DNA of 64,000 bases, taken from NCBI GenBank assembly GCA_947496175.1, contig CANMBU010000001.1:1178001-1242000 (forward strand), read 5' to 3'. This DNA comes from an uncultured Roseovarius sp. (GTDB lineage: Bacteria; Pseudomonadota; Alphaproteobacteria; Rhodobacterales; Rhodobacteraceae). Below are positions 51,248 to 60,025 of this stretch, piece after piece. Numbering within the stretch: the first letter of the stretch is position 1; each line of letters opens with the position of its first letter. Under the pieces are notes generated by a model. The model was given only the letters and a program-made list of their open reading frames with translations, did no database searches and was not told where the DNA came from. Position numbers and translations under genes: made by a program.

Positions 51248-52675
51248 TCAGCCTGCGGGCGCAGGTGCGTCCGGTGTTTTTGGCTCTGCCCGACGGAACC
51301 ATCCGCGGCGCGGGCCTTCGCGTGGCTCGCCATACCAGTTCTCATTGCGGGTCGCGAACATGGTGCCTGCAATGGCCGCAAAGAGCAGAATGGATCCCGC
51401 CAGAAGGGCATAGTCCGCGCTGCGCAGGATGAGGTAAAGCACGCCGTAGAGCACGGCCAACATGACTGCGACGACCAAAGTCCGTCTGCCCAGTTTGAGC
51501 GCGGCTGCAGCAAAAGCAGTCACCAAACCCACCGTGGCACCTCCGGCAATGAGATAGGCCAAAGCGAACCCCACCTGTTCAGATAGCGCCAGCATCAACA
51601 GGAAAAAGGTCGACTGCGCCAGGCCAATCAGGATGTACTGAACCGGGTGGGTCGGGCGCTTGGTCTGACCCTCAACAAGGTAGATCGTGAGGAAGGTCAA
51701 CCCGATAAACAGCACACCGTAGCGTGCGGCGCGATATGCTTTTTGGTAAAAGTCATTGGGACGGTAGAGGCCGACGCCAAAGCTGGTTTCGTTGCGGGCA
51801 AGTTCATCCTGATCTTCACGGCTGATCTGTGGTAGGGCACGAGCAAGATGCGGGATCACCCATTCTGCCGTGAACCCCGTCTCAGTAATTTCCCGTGTGT
51901 CTGGAAGGAATGCGCCTTGGAATTCCGGATGGGGCCAGTCCGAGCGCATCACCACCCGCGTTTCGCGTCCAACTGGCGCAAATGAAACAGCTTCTGCACC
52001 GTTAAAACCAAGCTTGAGCGTATAATCCTTGATCGCTCTGGGATCCCCCGTGGCCGCCCGTACACCACCGACCCAACGATTGTCGCTGGCCGCTGGTTCC
52101 ATAGCCAGGCTTCGACCATCGGCCAGAAGCCGCGTTTCCCCACGCAAGGCGCGGTTGGAGCTGACATTGATGCGCAGCTCGGCCTTGTTCCATAAAAGCA
52201 CTTCTTCGCCGCGCAGAACGCTCTCTGCATCTTCTGCAGGGAAATCAAAGGCCATGTCGGATTTTGAGGTGTAGACCGGGACTGTGAAAATGCCACGGCT
52301 GCGTTCCTGTGTCGTTTTTTCAATTTCGATGTCGAGATTGTCCGGCAGGATATAGACCGGGGCACGGCGCAAGGTTTTGGTCACGGTCTTGAATTGAAAG
52401 ACCGGCCTGTCCTTGGCGTCGAGCTTTTGCTCGCCGGTCAGCGGGTCAATCACCTCACTCTTTTCTCGCACTGTCACGGTTTCTTCCACAGGGATGATCA
52501 GCACGGGGCCAGATAGCTTTTGCGCCCCGCCCCATTCATGGCCGACCGAACTTATGGTCTGGCGATTGTAGTCAGCGCGGCTGTCGATGATGGCGCCCAC
52601 GAAGAAGACGGGGATGGTCATAAGTAAGACCAATAGCCCCACGATGATAAAGCGAAGCCCGGCGGATCGGTGCAT
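51248..52675 (-). CDS. creD: CreD-like inner-membrane protein
   Basis: A 475-residue CreD protein, started at ATG 52673-52675 (MHRSAGLRFIIVGLLVLLMT). It has an N-terminal helix, a large periplasmic domain (VGHEWGGAQKLSGPVLIIPV, LRRAPVYILPDNLDIEIE, VSFAPVGRETRVVMRSDWPH) and about five to six C-terminal helices beginning near YGVLFIGLTFLTIYL. In enterobacteria creD responds to CreBC; no such two-component pair is here. Divergent from a MarR-type gene 136 bp away. Confidence 0.93.
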   Translation of the reverse strand: MHRSAGLRFIIVGLLVLLMTIPVFFVGAIIDSRADYNRQTISSVGHEWGGAQKLSGPVLIIPVEETVTVREKSEVIDPLTGEQKLDAKDRPVFQFKTVTKTLRRAPVYILPDNLDIEIEKTTQERSRGIFTVPVYTSKSDMAFDFPAEDAESVLRGEEVLLWNKAELRINVSSNRALRGETRLLADGRSLAMEPAASDNRWVGGVRAATGDPRAIKDYTLKLGFNGAEAVSFAPVGRETRVVMRSDWPHPEFQGAFLPDTREITETGFTAEWVIPHLARALPQISREDQDELARNETSFGVGLYRPNDFYQKAYRAARYGVLFIGLTFLTIYLVEGQTKRPTHPVQYILIGLAQSTFFLLMLALSEQVGFALAYLIAGGATVGLVTAFAAAALKLGRRTLVVAVMLAVLYGVLYLILRSADYALLAGSILLFAAIAGTMFATRNENWYGEPREGPRRGWFRRAEPKTPDAPAPAG

Positions 52676-52811
52676 GGAATACTCCTGTCTCAACTGTTCC
52701 GATACCGTTCGTTTTGACCTAGTTGCGTGCAGCACATTGCCATGATTTCGCGCAGTTTTTGCGCAGATCACAGACCTTGTGTGATCATGCAACTGCATAT
52801 AGGCTGGGCTC

Positions 52812-53354
52812 ATGAGCAACCTGCCTCAACAAGAAGCGATGTGGCATGCCCTGTCGCGGGGATATACCCGGGCAAGGGGCGCATTGGAGGGCGCGCTAAA
52901 GTCTGCGAACCTTCCGGGCCTTGACGTTTTTGACGCGTTGAACGTTCTCATTGAAAGCGAGGCTCAGCTGACGGCCAAATCACTGGAGTCTACGCTCTTG
53001 ATGCCGCAGTACGGCGTGTCGCGCTTACTGGACCGCATGGAGAAAGACGGGTTCGTCGCACGTGTGGCCAACCCCGGCGACCAGCGGTCGAAGCTCTTGA
53101 AGGTTACCCAGTCCGGTGCCGAGACACACATCCGCATGAAGCGGGTGCGCGATGCAAGTCTGGTCGAGTTTTTCGGGCCACGCGCCCGGCCGGGTCAATT
53201 GATGCGCATGACACGGCTTTTGGGACTGCTTGATGACACGGCGGAAGCGGCGGATTATACTGCACGCTCCAGCATCATCTTTTTGATTTCCGCAATCGCC
53301 TTGGCCGGGTTCAACCCTTTGGGGCACGTCTTGGCGCAATTCATGATCGTGTGA
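52812..53354 (+). CDS. MarR-type regulator with long antisense overlap into sdhB
   Basis: A 180-residue winged-helix protein. [20 protein letters not shown] and [18 protein letters not shown] with [21 protein letters not shown] match the MarR DNA-binding domain (about 38-105). The ordinary MarR end would fall near residue 148; the frame instead continues about 100 bp through the 3' end of sdhB on the other strand, adding a hydrophobic tail that includes [17 protein letters not shown]. It may control the divergent creD gene. The tail is odd and may be a lost stop codon. Confidence 0.82.
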   Translation: MSNLPQQEAMWHALSRGYTRARGALEGALKSANLPGLDVFDALNVLIESEAQLTAKSLESTLLMPQYGVSRLLDRMEKDGFVARVANPGDQRSKLLKVTQSGAETHIRMKRVRDASLVEFFGPRARPGQLMRMTRLLGLLDDTAEAADYTARSSIIFLISAIALAGFNPLGHVLAQFMIV

Positions 53355-54034
53355 CAGCGGTAGAGCTTGAAGGGATCTTCCAGATCATCAAGCCGCTCAC
53401 CTGTGGCCTCGTCACGGCTGTCAATGATCCAGCGATAGGCGTGCAAGAGCGCTGCGGGTCCAAGGTATTTATCGCCGTTCCACCAGTAGCTCGGGCACGA
53501 TGTCGAACACGACGCGCACATCACGCATTCGTAAAGCCCGTCAAGCTTTTCACGATCCTCAATCGACTGTTTCCATTCCTTCGCAGGGCGGTTTGTCTTG
53601 GTATCAAGCCAAGGCATGATCGAGGCATGCTGCGCGTAGAAATGCGTCAGGTCCGGGATCAGATCCTTGACCACCGGCATATGCGGCAGCGGATAAATCT
53701 TCACATCGCCCTTGATCTCCTCCAGCCCGTAAATACAGGCCAGCGTGTTGATGCCGTCGATGTTCATTGCACAAGAGCCGCAAATCCCCTCGCGGCATGA
53801 GCGGCGGAAGGTGAGCGTCGGGTCGATCTCATTCTTGATCTTGATGAGCGCGTCGAGAACCATCGGTCCGCATTTGTCCATATCGAGGAAATAGGTATCT
53901 ACCGACGGGTTCTTTCCATCATCAGGGTTCCAGCGATAGATCTGGAATTTGCGGACATTCGTGGCGCCTTCAGGCTTGGGCCAGGTCTTGCCGGTCGTGA
54001 TCCGGGAGTTCTTGGGAAGCGTGAGTTGTACCAT
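53255..54034 (-). CDS. sdhB: Succinate dehydrogenase iron-sulfur subunit
   Basis: The 259-residue electron-transfer subunit of complex II. It binds a 2Fe-2S cluster at CREGICGSC, a 4Fe-4S at [11 protein letters not shown] and a 3Fe-4S at [11 protein letters not shown]. The N-terminal [20 protein letters not shown] and the ending [19 protein letters not shown] are typical. It is the last sdh gene, 51 bp after a small exported-protein gene. The 3' end is overlapped by the MarR-type gene on the plus strand. Confidence 0.97.
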   Translation of the reverse strand: MVQLTLPKNSRITTGKTWPKPEGATNVRKFQIYRWNPDDGKNPSVDTYFLDMDKCGPMVLDALIKIKNEIDPTLTFRRSCREGICGSCAMNIDGINTLACIYGLEEIKGDVKIYPLPHMPVVKDLIPDLTHFYAQHASIMPWLDTKTNRPAKEWKQSIEDREKLDGLYECVMCASCSTSCPSYWWNGDKYLGPAALLHAYRWIIDSRDEATGERLDDLEDPFKLYRCHTIMNCAKTCPKGLNPAKAIAEIKKMMLERAV

Positions 54035-54085
54035 GGTCAGATGTCCTTTCGACCAACTATCCTCGTGGTCAGGCGATGCATGTTA

Positions 54086-54412
54086 TCAATATTCGACATC
54101 ACATGCGCGTGCCACATTGTCACTTTGAGCAACGATGAAATCGAGCGCGTCATCATAAGAATATGGCGCGCCATTCATATGACGTTCATCTCCGGTCATA
54201 AATGTCATTGCGCCACGGAGTTCATTTTCTGTCCCGTTCTTTGCCCAAATCTCGGCCTCGCACCGGCAGTAGGCTGGCCTGTCTTGCGCATCTATGGTCT
54301 CTGGCGTGGCGTTTTGCGCCACACACACAGCCGCCACCTGTCCGACCAAGTCATTGCCAAGCACGGCAGACGGTACAAGAAAAGTCAAAATGACGAACGC
54401 AAATCTGATCAT
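54086..54412 (-). CDS. Exported 108-residue cysteine-containing protein inside the sdh operon
   Basis: A signal peptide (MIRFAFVILTFLVPSAVLGN) leads a mature part of about 88 residues with four cysteines (AAVCVAQ, AYCRCEAE, ARACDVEY), suggesting two disulfides in the periplasm. No family recognised. Its ATG overlaps the preceding lipoprotein stop by 4 bp, so it belongs to the sdhA-to-sdhB transcript. Confidence 0.8.
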   Translation of the reverse strand: MIRFAFVILTFLVPSAVLGNDLVGQVAAVCVAQNATPETIDAQDRPAYCRCEAEIWAKNGTENELRGAMTFMTGDERHMNGAPYSYDDALDFIVAQSDNVARACDVEY

Positions 54413-54735
54413 CCTGCCAGCCCTGTCAGAAGTGGAAGACCGTTTTCAGCATAGCATTGCACCGCCTCCCGGCGGGTTGAGATTTCAATCACAGTTTCGG
54501 CCGTTTGCGTGGTGACCTGTGTCACTGATGCGCGTGCAAGGCCAAGGATTTCCCCGGCGGAGGCCGCATCAATCACACAGTCCGTCACCGGCGCGATGTT
54601 CAGCCCGGGAAACCGGGCTTGCATGACCTCATTCACAACAGTCTTGGCCTGCTTGCGCGCCAACGCATCGGCTGCATCATTGGCCGCCGTGCAACCCGTC
54701 AGCGCGAGCGCGACACATATCAGCACAACCCGCAT
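54409..54735 (-). CDS. Small predicted lipoprotein inside the sdh operon
   Basis: A 108-residue protein with lipobox ALTGC (Cys15) after a short signal. The mature part has FPGLNIAPVTDCVIDAAS, LARASVTQVTTQTAETVIEI and CYAENG near the end. Its ATG overlaps the sdhA stop by one base (TGATG), and the next gene overlaps it by 4 bp. Probably an outer- or inner-membrane lipoprotein co-made with complex II; function unknown. Confidence 0.8.
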   Translation of the reverse strand: MRVVLICVALALTGCTAANDAADALARKQAKTVVNEVMQARFPGLNIAPVTDCVIDAASAGEILGLARASVTQVTTQTAETVIEISTRREAVQCYAENGLPLLTGLAG

Positions 54736-56540
54736 CAGAAGGTCCGTTCCTTCGGCGCGATTTTCTTCAGGCTGATGCCGCCTTCGGCCTCAGTTGTCAG
54801 GGGGGCCTCAATGATCGGACGGTAGCTGAGACTTACCTTCCGGCCATCAACGCGCGCAACTGTATGGACGCGCCATTTCTTGTCATCCCGCGTGCTGAAA
54901 TTCTCATGCGCGTGAGCCCCACGGCTTTCCTTGCGGGCCTCTGCCCCGGCAATCGTAGCCAGTGCATTGGGCATCAGGTTGGTCAACTCCAGCGTCTCCA
55001 TCAGGTCACTGTTCCACACAAGACTGCGGTCAGTGACCTTGATGTCATCCAATTTGGCAGCAATCGCGTCCATTTTCTTAACGCCATCCGACAACGTTTC
55101 TGAGGTGCGGAACACCGCTGCGTCGGCCTGCATCGTGCGTTGCATTTCAAGCCTCAGATCGGCGGTTGCCACGGCACCATCTGCATGACGCAGCCCGTCG
55201 AACCGATCCAGCGCTTTGTCGACCTGCGCCACATTGGTGTCCGGCACGGCACTCTCGCGGTCGACAACATTGCCCGCGCGGATGGCCGAGGCCCGACCAA
55301 ACACGACAAGGTCAATGAGCGAGTTTGATCCCAGACGGTTCGCGCCATGCACCGAAGCACAACCCGCTTCGCCCACAGCCATTAGACCAGGCACAACCGC
55401 GGTGGGGTCCTCTTTGGTTGGGTTAAGCACCTCGCCCCAATAATTCGTCGGAATGCCGCCCATATTGTAATGCACGGTTGGCAGAACCGGGATTGGCTGT
55501 TTGGTGACATCGACACCGGCGAAGATCTTGGCCGACTCCGAAATGCCAGGCAGGCGAAGCTTTAACGCCTCCGGCGGCAGGTGGCTGAGGTTGAGGTGGA
55601 TGTGGTCCCCTCCTTCACCAACACCACGCCCTTCGCGGATTTCCATCGTCATACAGCGCGAGACATAGTCGCGCGGCGCCAGATCCTTGTAGTTGGGCGC
55701 ATAGCGCTCCATGAACCGCTCGCCTTCAGAGTTGGTCAGGTATCCGCCCTCACCGCGCGCGCCCTCGGTGATAAGCGTGCCCGATCCATAAATTCCCGTG
55801 GGGTGGAATTGTACAAACTCCATATCCTGCAACGCCAGCCCAGTGCGCGCCACCATCCCACCGCCATCGCCGGTGCATGTATGGGCCGAGGTGGCACTGA
55901 AATAGGCGCGGCCATAGCCTCCGGTGGCGAGAACGACCATCTTTGAGTTGAAGACATGGATCGTGCCGTCATCAAGCTTCCAGCAGACCACACCGGTGCA
56001 GACACCATCATCGCTCATGATCAGATCAATAGCGAAATACTCAATGTAGAATTCAGCGTTGTTCTTCAGGCTTTGACCATACAGCGTGTGCAGAATGGCA
56101 TGCCCGGTCCGGTCTGCCGCGGCACAGGTGCGTTGTACTGCCGGGCCTTCACCGTATTCCGTCGTGTGACCGCCAAAGGGACGCTGATAAATCTTGCCCT
56201 CTTCGGTCCGCGAAAACGGCACACCGTAATGCTCAAGCTCGTAGACAGCCTTCGGCGCTTCACGCGCGAGATACTCCATCGCATCGGTATCACCCAACCA
56301 GTCAGAGCCTTTGACCGTGTCATACATATGCCACTGCCAGCTATCGGGGCCCATATTGCCAAGGCTGGCCGCAATACCGCCCTGTGCCGCTACTGTGTGA
56401 GAGCGGGTTGGAAAGACTTTGGTGATACAGGCCGTGCGAAGGCCTTGTTCAGCCATGCCAAGCGTGGCACGCAAGCCAGCGCCGCCTGCGCCAACGACGA
56501 CAACGTCGTAGTCATGTGTCTCGTATTCGTAAGATGCCAT
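54735..56540 (-). CDS. sdhA: Succinate dehydrogenase flavoprotein subunit
   Basis: The 601-residue catalytic subunit, started at ATG 56538-56540 ([20 protein letters not shown]). Covalent FAD is expected at the His of [20 protein letters not shown]. The substrate region is [37 protein letters not shown] and [19 protein letters not shown] are further hallmarks. The C-terminal end has the usual [15 protein letters not shown]. It oxidises succinate to fumarate on the cytoplasmic face. 16 bp after sdhD. Confidence 0.98.
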   Translation of the reverse strand: MASYEYETHDYDVVVVGAGGAGLRATLGMAEQGLRTACITKVFPTRSHTVAAQGGIAASLGNMGPDSWQWHMYDTVKGSDWLGDTDAMEYLAREAPKAVYELEHYGVPFSRTEEGKIYQRPFGGHTTEYGEGPAVQRTCAAADRTGHAILHTLYGQSLKNNAEFYIEYFAIDLIMSDDGVCTGVVCWKLDDGTIHVFNSKMVVLATGGYGRAYFSATSAHTCTGDGGGMVARTGLALQDMEFVQFHPTGIYGSGTLITEGARGEGGYLTNSEGERFMERYAPNYKDLAPRDYVSRCMTMEIREGRGVGEGGDHIHLNLSHLPPEALKLRLPGISESAKIFAGVDVTKQPIPVLPTVHYNMGGIPTNYWGEVLNPTKEDPTAVVPGLMAVGEAGCASVHGANRLGSNSLIDLVVFGRASAIRAGNVVDRESAVPDTNVAQVDKALDRFDGLRHADGAVATADLRLEMQRTMQADAAVFRTSETLSDGVKKMDAIAAKLDDIKVTDRSLVWNSDLMETLELTNLMPNALATIAGAEARKESRGAHAHENFSTRDDKKWRVHTVARVDGRKVSLSYRPIIEAPLTTEAEGGISLKKIAPKERTF

Positions 56541-56556
56541 GTTGTTTACTCCGGTC

Positions 56557-56928
56557 TCACAGCGCCAGCCGTGCAATGGCAAAAAGGCCTGTGGCCATGG
56601 CTCCGTAGCTTAGGCAAGTCACAAGAATGATCGTGATTTTCTGCGCTGTGCCGTGGACGTAGTCTTCTATCAGAACCTGCGCACCGTCCGAGAAGTGTTT
56701 AAAGCCGACGATAATGGTCAGAGCCGCAACGATTGCTGGAAAGGGACGCGCAAAATAGGTCGTCACCTCTTCATATGTTCCACCCAAGGCGGAGCCGAAG
56801 GTGAAGACAAAAAGCGGGATGAGGATGAGCAGTGCAACGCTTTGCACTTTCATTGCCCAGAAATGATGAACGCCGGATTTGGCGGCACCCATCCCAACGG
56901 CACGTTTACGGTCAGTCAGATATCTCAT
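56557..56928 (-). CDS. sdhD: Succinate dehydrogenase membrane anchor subunit SdhD
   Basis: A 123-residue, three-helix anchor. Features: [20 protein letters not shown] and [20 protein letters not shown], where the histidine is the likely haem b ligand and the DY pair is conserved near the quinone site. 10 bp after sdhC. Confidence 0.94.
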   Translation of the reverse strand: MRYLTDRKRAVGMGAAKSGVHHFWAMKVQSVALLILIPLFVFTFGSALGGTYEEVTTYFARPFPAIVAALTIIVGFKHFSDGAQVLIEDYVHGTAQKITIILVTCLSYGAMATGLFAIARLAL

Positions 56929-56938
56929 GCCGGTCCCC

Positions 56939-57322
56939 TTACACGATAAGAGCTGTCAGAATGGTCAGGACAACCGAGCCGCCTATGATGCACCAACCAA
57001 GTTTCTCAGCGGTCTCAATTTCTAGCATCATCGCGTTGTCCCAGATGAGATGACGCATACCGGCGAGGGTGTGGTACCACAGCGCCCAGAGCGACAGGAA
57101 CATGACCAGGTCTCCGAACCAACTTGTCACCACTGCGTTGGCTACAGCGAAGTATTCCTCAGAAGTTGCCGCCGCGAGGAACCACCATACGATCAGCAGT
57201 GCCGCGACCAGCAAAGCGTTTCCAGTGATACGCGTGAGGATCGATGTGATAGATGTTAGCTGGGGTCTGTAGATTGACAGGTGAGGCGAGAGCGGACGAT
57301 TGCCGCGGTTGACATCAGCCAT
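56939..57322 (-). CDS. sdhC: Succinate dehydrogenase cytochrome b556 subunit
   Basis: A 127-residue, three-helix subunit, started at ATG 57320-57322 (MADVNRGNRPLSPHLSIYRP). HLSIYRPQLTSITSILTRITG and the haem-ligand region WYHTLAGMRHLIWD are diagnostic. First gene of sdhCDA-(two small genes)-B. On the minus strand, TTGCAC (57415-57420) and GATAAA (57393-57398), 16 bp apart, are a possible promoter (weak evidence). A 171-bp leader contains a separate GTGATCAC inverted repeat. Confidence 0.95.
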   Translation of the reverse strand: MADVNRGNRPLSPHLSIYRPQLTSITSILTRITGNALLVAALLIVWWFLAAATSEEYFAVANAVVTSWFGDLVMFLSLWALWYHTLAGMRHLIWDNAMMLEIETAEKLGWCIIGGSVVLTILTALIV

Positions 57323-57467
57323 GTACCTTTCCTTTTTATTCAAAGTGACACGCGTATCCCCTGACACGCAGCAACATCACTATTTATGTTTGTTTATCCA
57401 ACCAATTACTGCCTGTGCAAACCCTGAATCTATAGAATATGCAGGCATTTGGTCGCAATTGGGGATA

Positions 57468-57499
57468 TTGTGATCACATTGTATTTTCAGTGATCACAA
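57468..57499. repeat. 10-bp inverted repeat built from GTGATCAC, between DUF1194 and sdhC
   Basis: TTGTGATCAC (57468-57477) and GTGATCACAA (57490-57499) are exact inverted copies with a 12-base spacer; each half is itself a palindrome (GTGATCAC). The DUF1194 stop codon lies within the second copy. A further GTGATCACAA occurs inside DUF1194 at 57603-57612. There is no T-tract, so a terminator is unlikely unless Rho-dependent; a protein binding site pair is equally possible. Confidence 0.65.
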
Positions 57500-58183
57500 A
57501 TTTGGATTCCAAGAATCAGGACGTCTTCCTGATATTTGTTTTGTTACCTCGCGCAAAAGCTTGCGCTGCATCCGGTTGGGATATTCATCGTAGCTGTTAG
57601 CTGTGATCACAAAAGCTCCATTTCCAAGAATGACATTCTCCCAGAAATACTCAGTCATCAACGGTTCAGCACCTTCGATGACCAGAGCATTTACGATTAT
57701 ATTCGATGAACTCAGTGTTTTGTGTACTTCTTTGGGGTCTACTCCTTCATTGGACGATCCATCGCCGGAAATATCGATAACCCACCGTTCACAGTCTGGG
57801 ACATCAGCAAACTGCGCCCCTGCAAAGGCGAGGGCCTCGCCGATTGCGGTGGAGAAGTTGCGCCAGACGCGAGGCGTTGATTCCACTTGCGCCGCAAAAT
57901 TCTCGAGCACATCAAAATCGGTCATCCGGGTCCACGGCGTCACCACGCGTTGGCGCGAAGACCCGGTCCACTGCAAGACCATCACAGCAGCCTCTTGAGT
58001 CACAAGCGCCTCGGCAACCGACCCGTCGCGCAACCCATCAGCAAGCCCCTGCATCTGGATGCGGTATTCCCCGTTGTCCACAGAGCCTGAGACGTCCACT
58101 GCCAGAACCAATGCCACCTCACAAGCCATGGCGCGGCATGTCACAAGAATAAAGATAATCGTGAGGCTCAGACGTTTGATCAT
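57494..58183 (-). CDS. DUF1194 exported von Willebrand A-type protein
   Basis: A 229-residue protein started at ATG 58181-58183 (MIKRLSLTIIFILVTCRAMA). A signal peptide is followed by a vWFA domain with the MIDAS start DVSGSVDNGEY, a later ISGDGSSNEG and a conserved ERWVIDISGDG segment. Members are periplasmic and of unknown role. It lies between mch (46 bp upstream) and the sdh operon. The stop sits in a GTGATCAC repeat. Confidence 0.9.
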   Translation of the reverse strand: MIKRLSLTIIFILVTCRAMACEVALVLAVDVSGSVDNGEYRIQMQGLADGLRDGSVAEALVTQEAAVMVLQWTGSSRQRVVTPWTRMTDFDVLENFAAQVESTPRVWRNFSTAIGEALAFAGAQFADVPDCERWVIDISGDGSSNEGVDPKEVHKTLSSSNIIVNALVIEGAEPLMTEYFWENVILGNGAFVITANSYDEYPNRMQRKLLREVTKQISGRRPDSWNPNL

Positions 58184-58229
58184 CCCGCAAGCATGACCAA
58201 TTTCATCTCCGCTGCCTAGGGTCCGGCAT

Positions 58230-59261
58230 TCACATCGGCATGAGCGCCCAATAATCCAGATCGAGCATAACATGCGGCAGGTACTTGCCGTCCTCGCCTT
58301 TCAGTGTGAACGGCGCACCACCCTTTGTCGCCACCAATCGCAGACGTAAGGCACCAACACCCGGTACGCCGGTTTCGGCTTTGTCCAGCACTTCAGACCA
58401 GGCCTTGATCGTATCACCGCTATAGCAGGGATTTGCATGCGCCCCGGCATTCAACCCTGCAACGATCTGAGCATTGGCGAGCCCATTAAAACTTAGCGTA
58501 CGCGCCATGGAAATGACGTGACCGCCATAGATGAGCCGCTGGCCATCTTCGCGAAGGGTCGCATCAAAATGGACCTTCGCTGTGTTCTGCCAAAGACGCG
58601 TGGCCATCATATGTTCGGCCTCTTCGACCGTGACGCCATCCACATGGTCAATGGTTTCACCGACATCATAATCGCCCCAGCGATGTGGCTCTCCGGCAAG
58701 GGTATAATCGTAGTCGTCGAAAGTAAGCCCCTCGGGCACCACCAGATCCGCTACTTCGAGCGCCGGTTTTAACTCGGGAATGAGTGTGTCGGACGCGGGT
58801 GCATCGACATTGCGTTTGCGCACCATGACCCAGCGCACATAATCAAGCACCACCTCACCGCTTTGGTTCGTGCCTTTTGTGCGAACCCAGACAACCCCTG
58901 ATTTACCATTCGAATTCTGTTTGAGGCCGATCACCTCCGATGACGAACGCAGCGTATCGCCCGGATAAATTGGCTTCAGCCACCGTCCTTCTGCATAGCC
59001 AAGATTGGCAATCGCATTGAGTGAAATATCGGGAACAGTCTTTCCAAAGACCACGTGAAACGCTGCGATATCATCCAGTGGACTTGCAGGCAGACCGCAG
59101 GCGCGGGCGAACTCATCGGATGAATAGAGCGCATGCCGCGCAGGATAGAGCGCGTGATAAAGCGCGCGCTCTCCTCCGGAGACCGTACGAGGCACGGCAT
59201 GGTGAATGGTCTCGCCGACGGTGTAGTCTTCAAAAAACCGGCCCGGGTTGGTCTTGACCAT
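58230..59261 (-). CDS. mch: Mesaconyl-CoA hydratase (MaoC-like)
   Basis: Hydrates mesaconyl-C1-CoA to beta-methylmalyl-CoA in the ethylmalonyl-CoA pathway. The 343-residue length equals the Rhodobacter enzyme and holds two hot-dog domains: N-terminal GRFFEDYTVGETIHHAVPRTV and FHVVFGKTVPDISLNAIANLGYAEG, second domain with YDYTLAGEPHRWGDYDVGETI and HFDATLREDGQRLIYGGHVISMARTL. It is in one run with DUF1737, NnrU and mcl2. ccr, ecm, msd and mcl1 are not in the window. Confidence 0.94.
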   Translation of the reverse strand: MVKTNPGRFFEDYTVGETIHHAVPRTVSGGERALYHALYPARHALYSSDEFARACGLPASPLDDIAAFHVVFGKTVPDISLNAIANLGYAEGRWLKPIYPGDTLRSSSEVIGLKQNSNGKSGVVWVRTKGTNQSGEVVLDYVRWVMVRKRNVDAPASDTLIPELKPALEVADLVVPEGLTFDDYDYTLAGEPHRWGDYDVGETIDHVDGVTVEEAEHMMATRLWQNTAKVHFDATLREDGQRLIYGGHVISMARTLSFNGLANAQIVAGLNAGAHANPCYSGDTIKAWSEVLDKAETGVPGVGALRLRLVATKGGAPFTLKGEDGKYLPHVMLDLDYWALMPM

Positions 59262-59263
59262 GT

Positions 59264-59467
59264 TCAGTGTTCTCCAAGTTTGACGTCTGCGTCGTAAGTG
59301 CCGTCGACTTCTTTGACGACCGCTTGTCCGCAGCGCATGACGCCGTTTGCCGCGTCAAACGCGTAAGTCGGGTCGCCATAAAGCTCCCATCCTTTGTTCA
59401 GGGCTTCAGTGACCTTGTGACAAAAGTCGGATGTGTCGTCAGCTGAGAGGAACCGATAGAGTTTCAT
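59264..59467 (-). CDS. DUF1737 small protein
   Basis: A 67-residue protein, started at ATG 59465-59467 (MKLYRFLSADDTSDFCHKVT). Typical DUF1737 elements are LNKGWELYGDPTYAFDA and GQAVVKEV. It lies 2 bp before mch and 4 bp after NnrU. Function unknown; the position in the ethylmalonyl-CoA run is conserved in Roseobacters as far as I recall. Confidence 0.88.
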   Translation of the reverse strand: MKLYRFLSADDTSDFCHKVTEALNKGWELYGDPTYAFDAANGVMRCGQAVVKEVDGTYDADVKLGEH

Positions 59468-59471
59468 GCGT

Positions 59472-60020
59472 TTACCCAAAGGCCGGATAGCCAAGCCAGT
59501 AATGTATCCCTGCAATCACGACAAAGACCACAACGGTGCCGCCAAGCGCCATCAGTTCCTTGCTCTGTGGAACAGGATCGGGGCGGGTCCATTCAGGTTG
59601 CGCTTTGTTGATGACAATCATCTGCACCACAGCCCAGGCCAAAAGGCCGCCGAAGAGGATGAAAGATGGAACATCCCCGTTCACCAGAATATGCGCCAAG
59701 GCCCAAACCTTGACCGCACCCAACATCGGGTGACGCATCCGGCGTGCCAGAGCTGTTTTCATACCTGATGCGGCAAACATGTAGACCGCAAGCAACATCA
59801 GCAGATTGTTGATGCCGACAAGCGCCTGGCTACGCCCCCAGAAAACCGCGCCATCGGCCATGCCATAGCCTTTGCTCATGAGCCAAATGCTGATGAGCAG
59901 CGTGACAGCAACAATCCCCTTGCCTGGTCCTTCACCCAAAGCGGCGCGCAGGCCTGGCGCAAGACGCTTCAGGAGATGTGCGCCACACCAAAGAAAAAGG
60001 CCAAGAATGAGATAGATCAT
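59472..60020 (-). CDS. NnrU-family membrane protein
   Basis: A 182-residue inner-membrane protein with about five helices. NnrU features: LFLWCGAHLLKRLAPGLRAALGE-like opening, RHPMLGAVKVWALAHILVNGD near residues 96-115, and a C-terminal helix VVVFVVIAGIHYWLGYP. NnrU was first seen in denitrifiers, where it is needed for nitrite/NO reduction; here no denitrification genes accompany it, so the role is unclear. 5 bp after mcl2. Confidence 0.88.
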   Translation of the reverse strand: MIYLILGLFLWCGAHLLKRLAPGLRAALGEGPGKGIVAVTLLISIWLMSKGYGMADGAVFWGRSQALVGINNLLMLLAVYMFAASGMKTALARRMRHPMLGAVKVWALAHILVNGDVPSFILFGGLLAWAVVQMIVINKAQPEWTRPDPVPQSKELMALGGTVVVFVVIAGIHYWLGYPAFG

Positions 60021-60025
60021 GTCGC

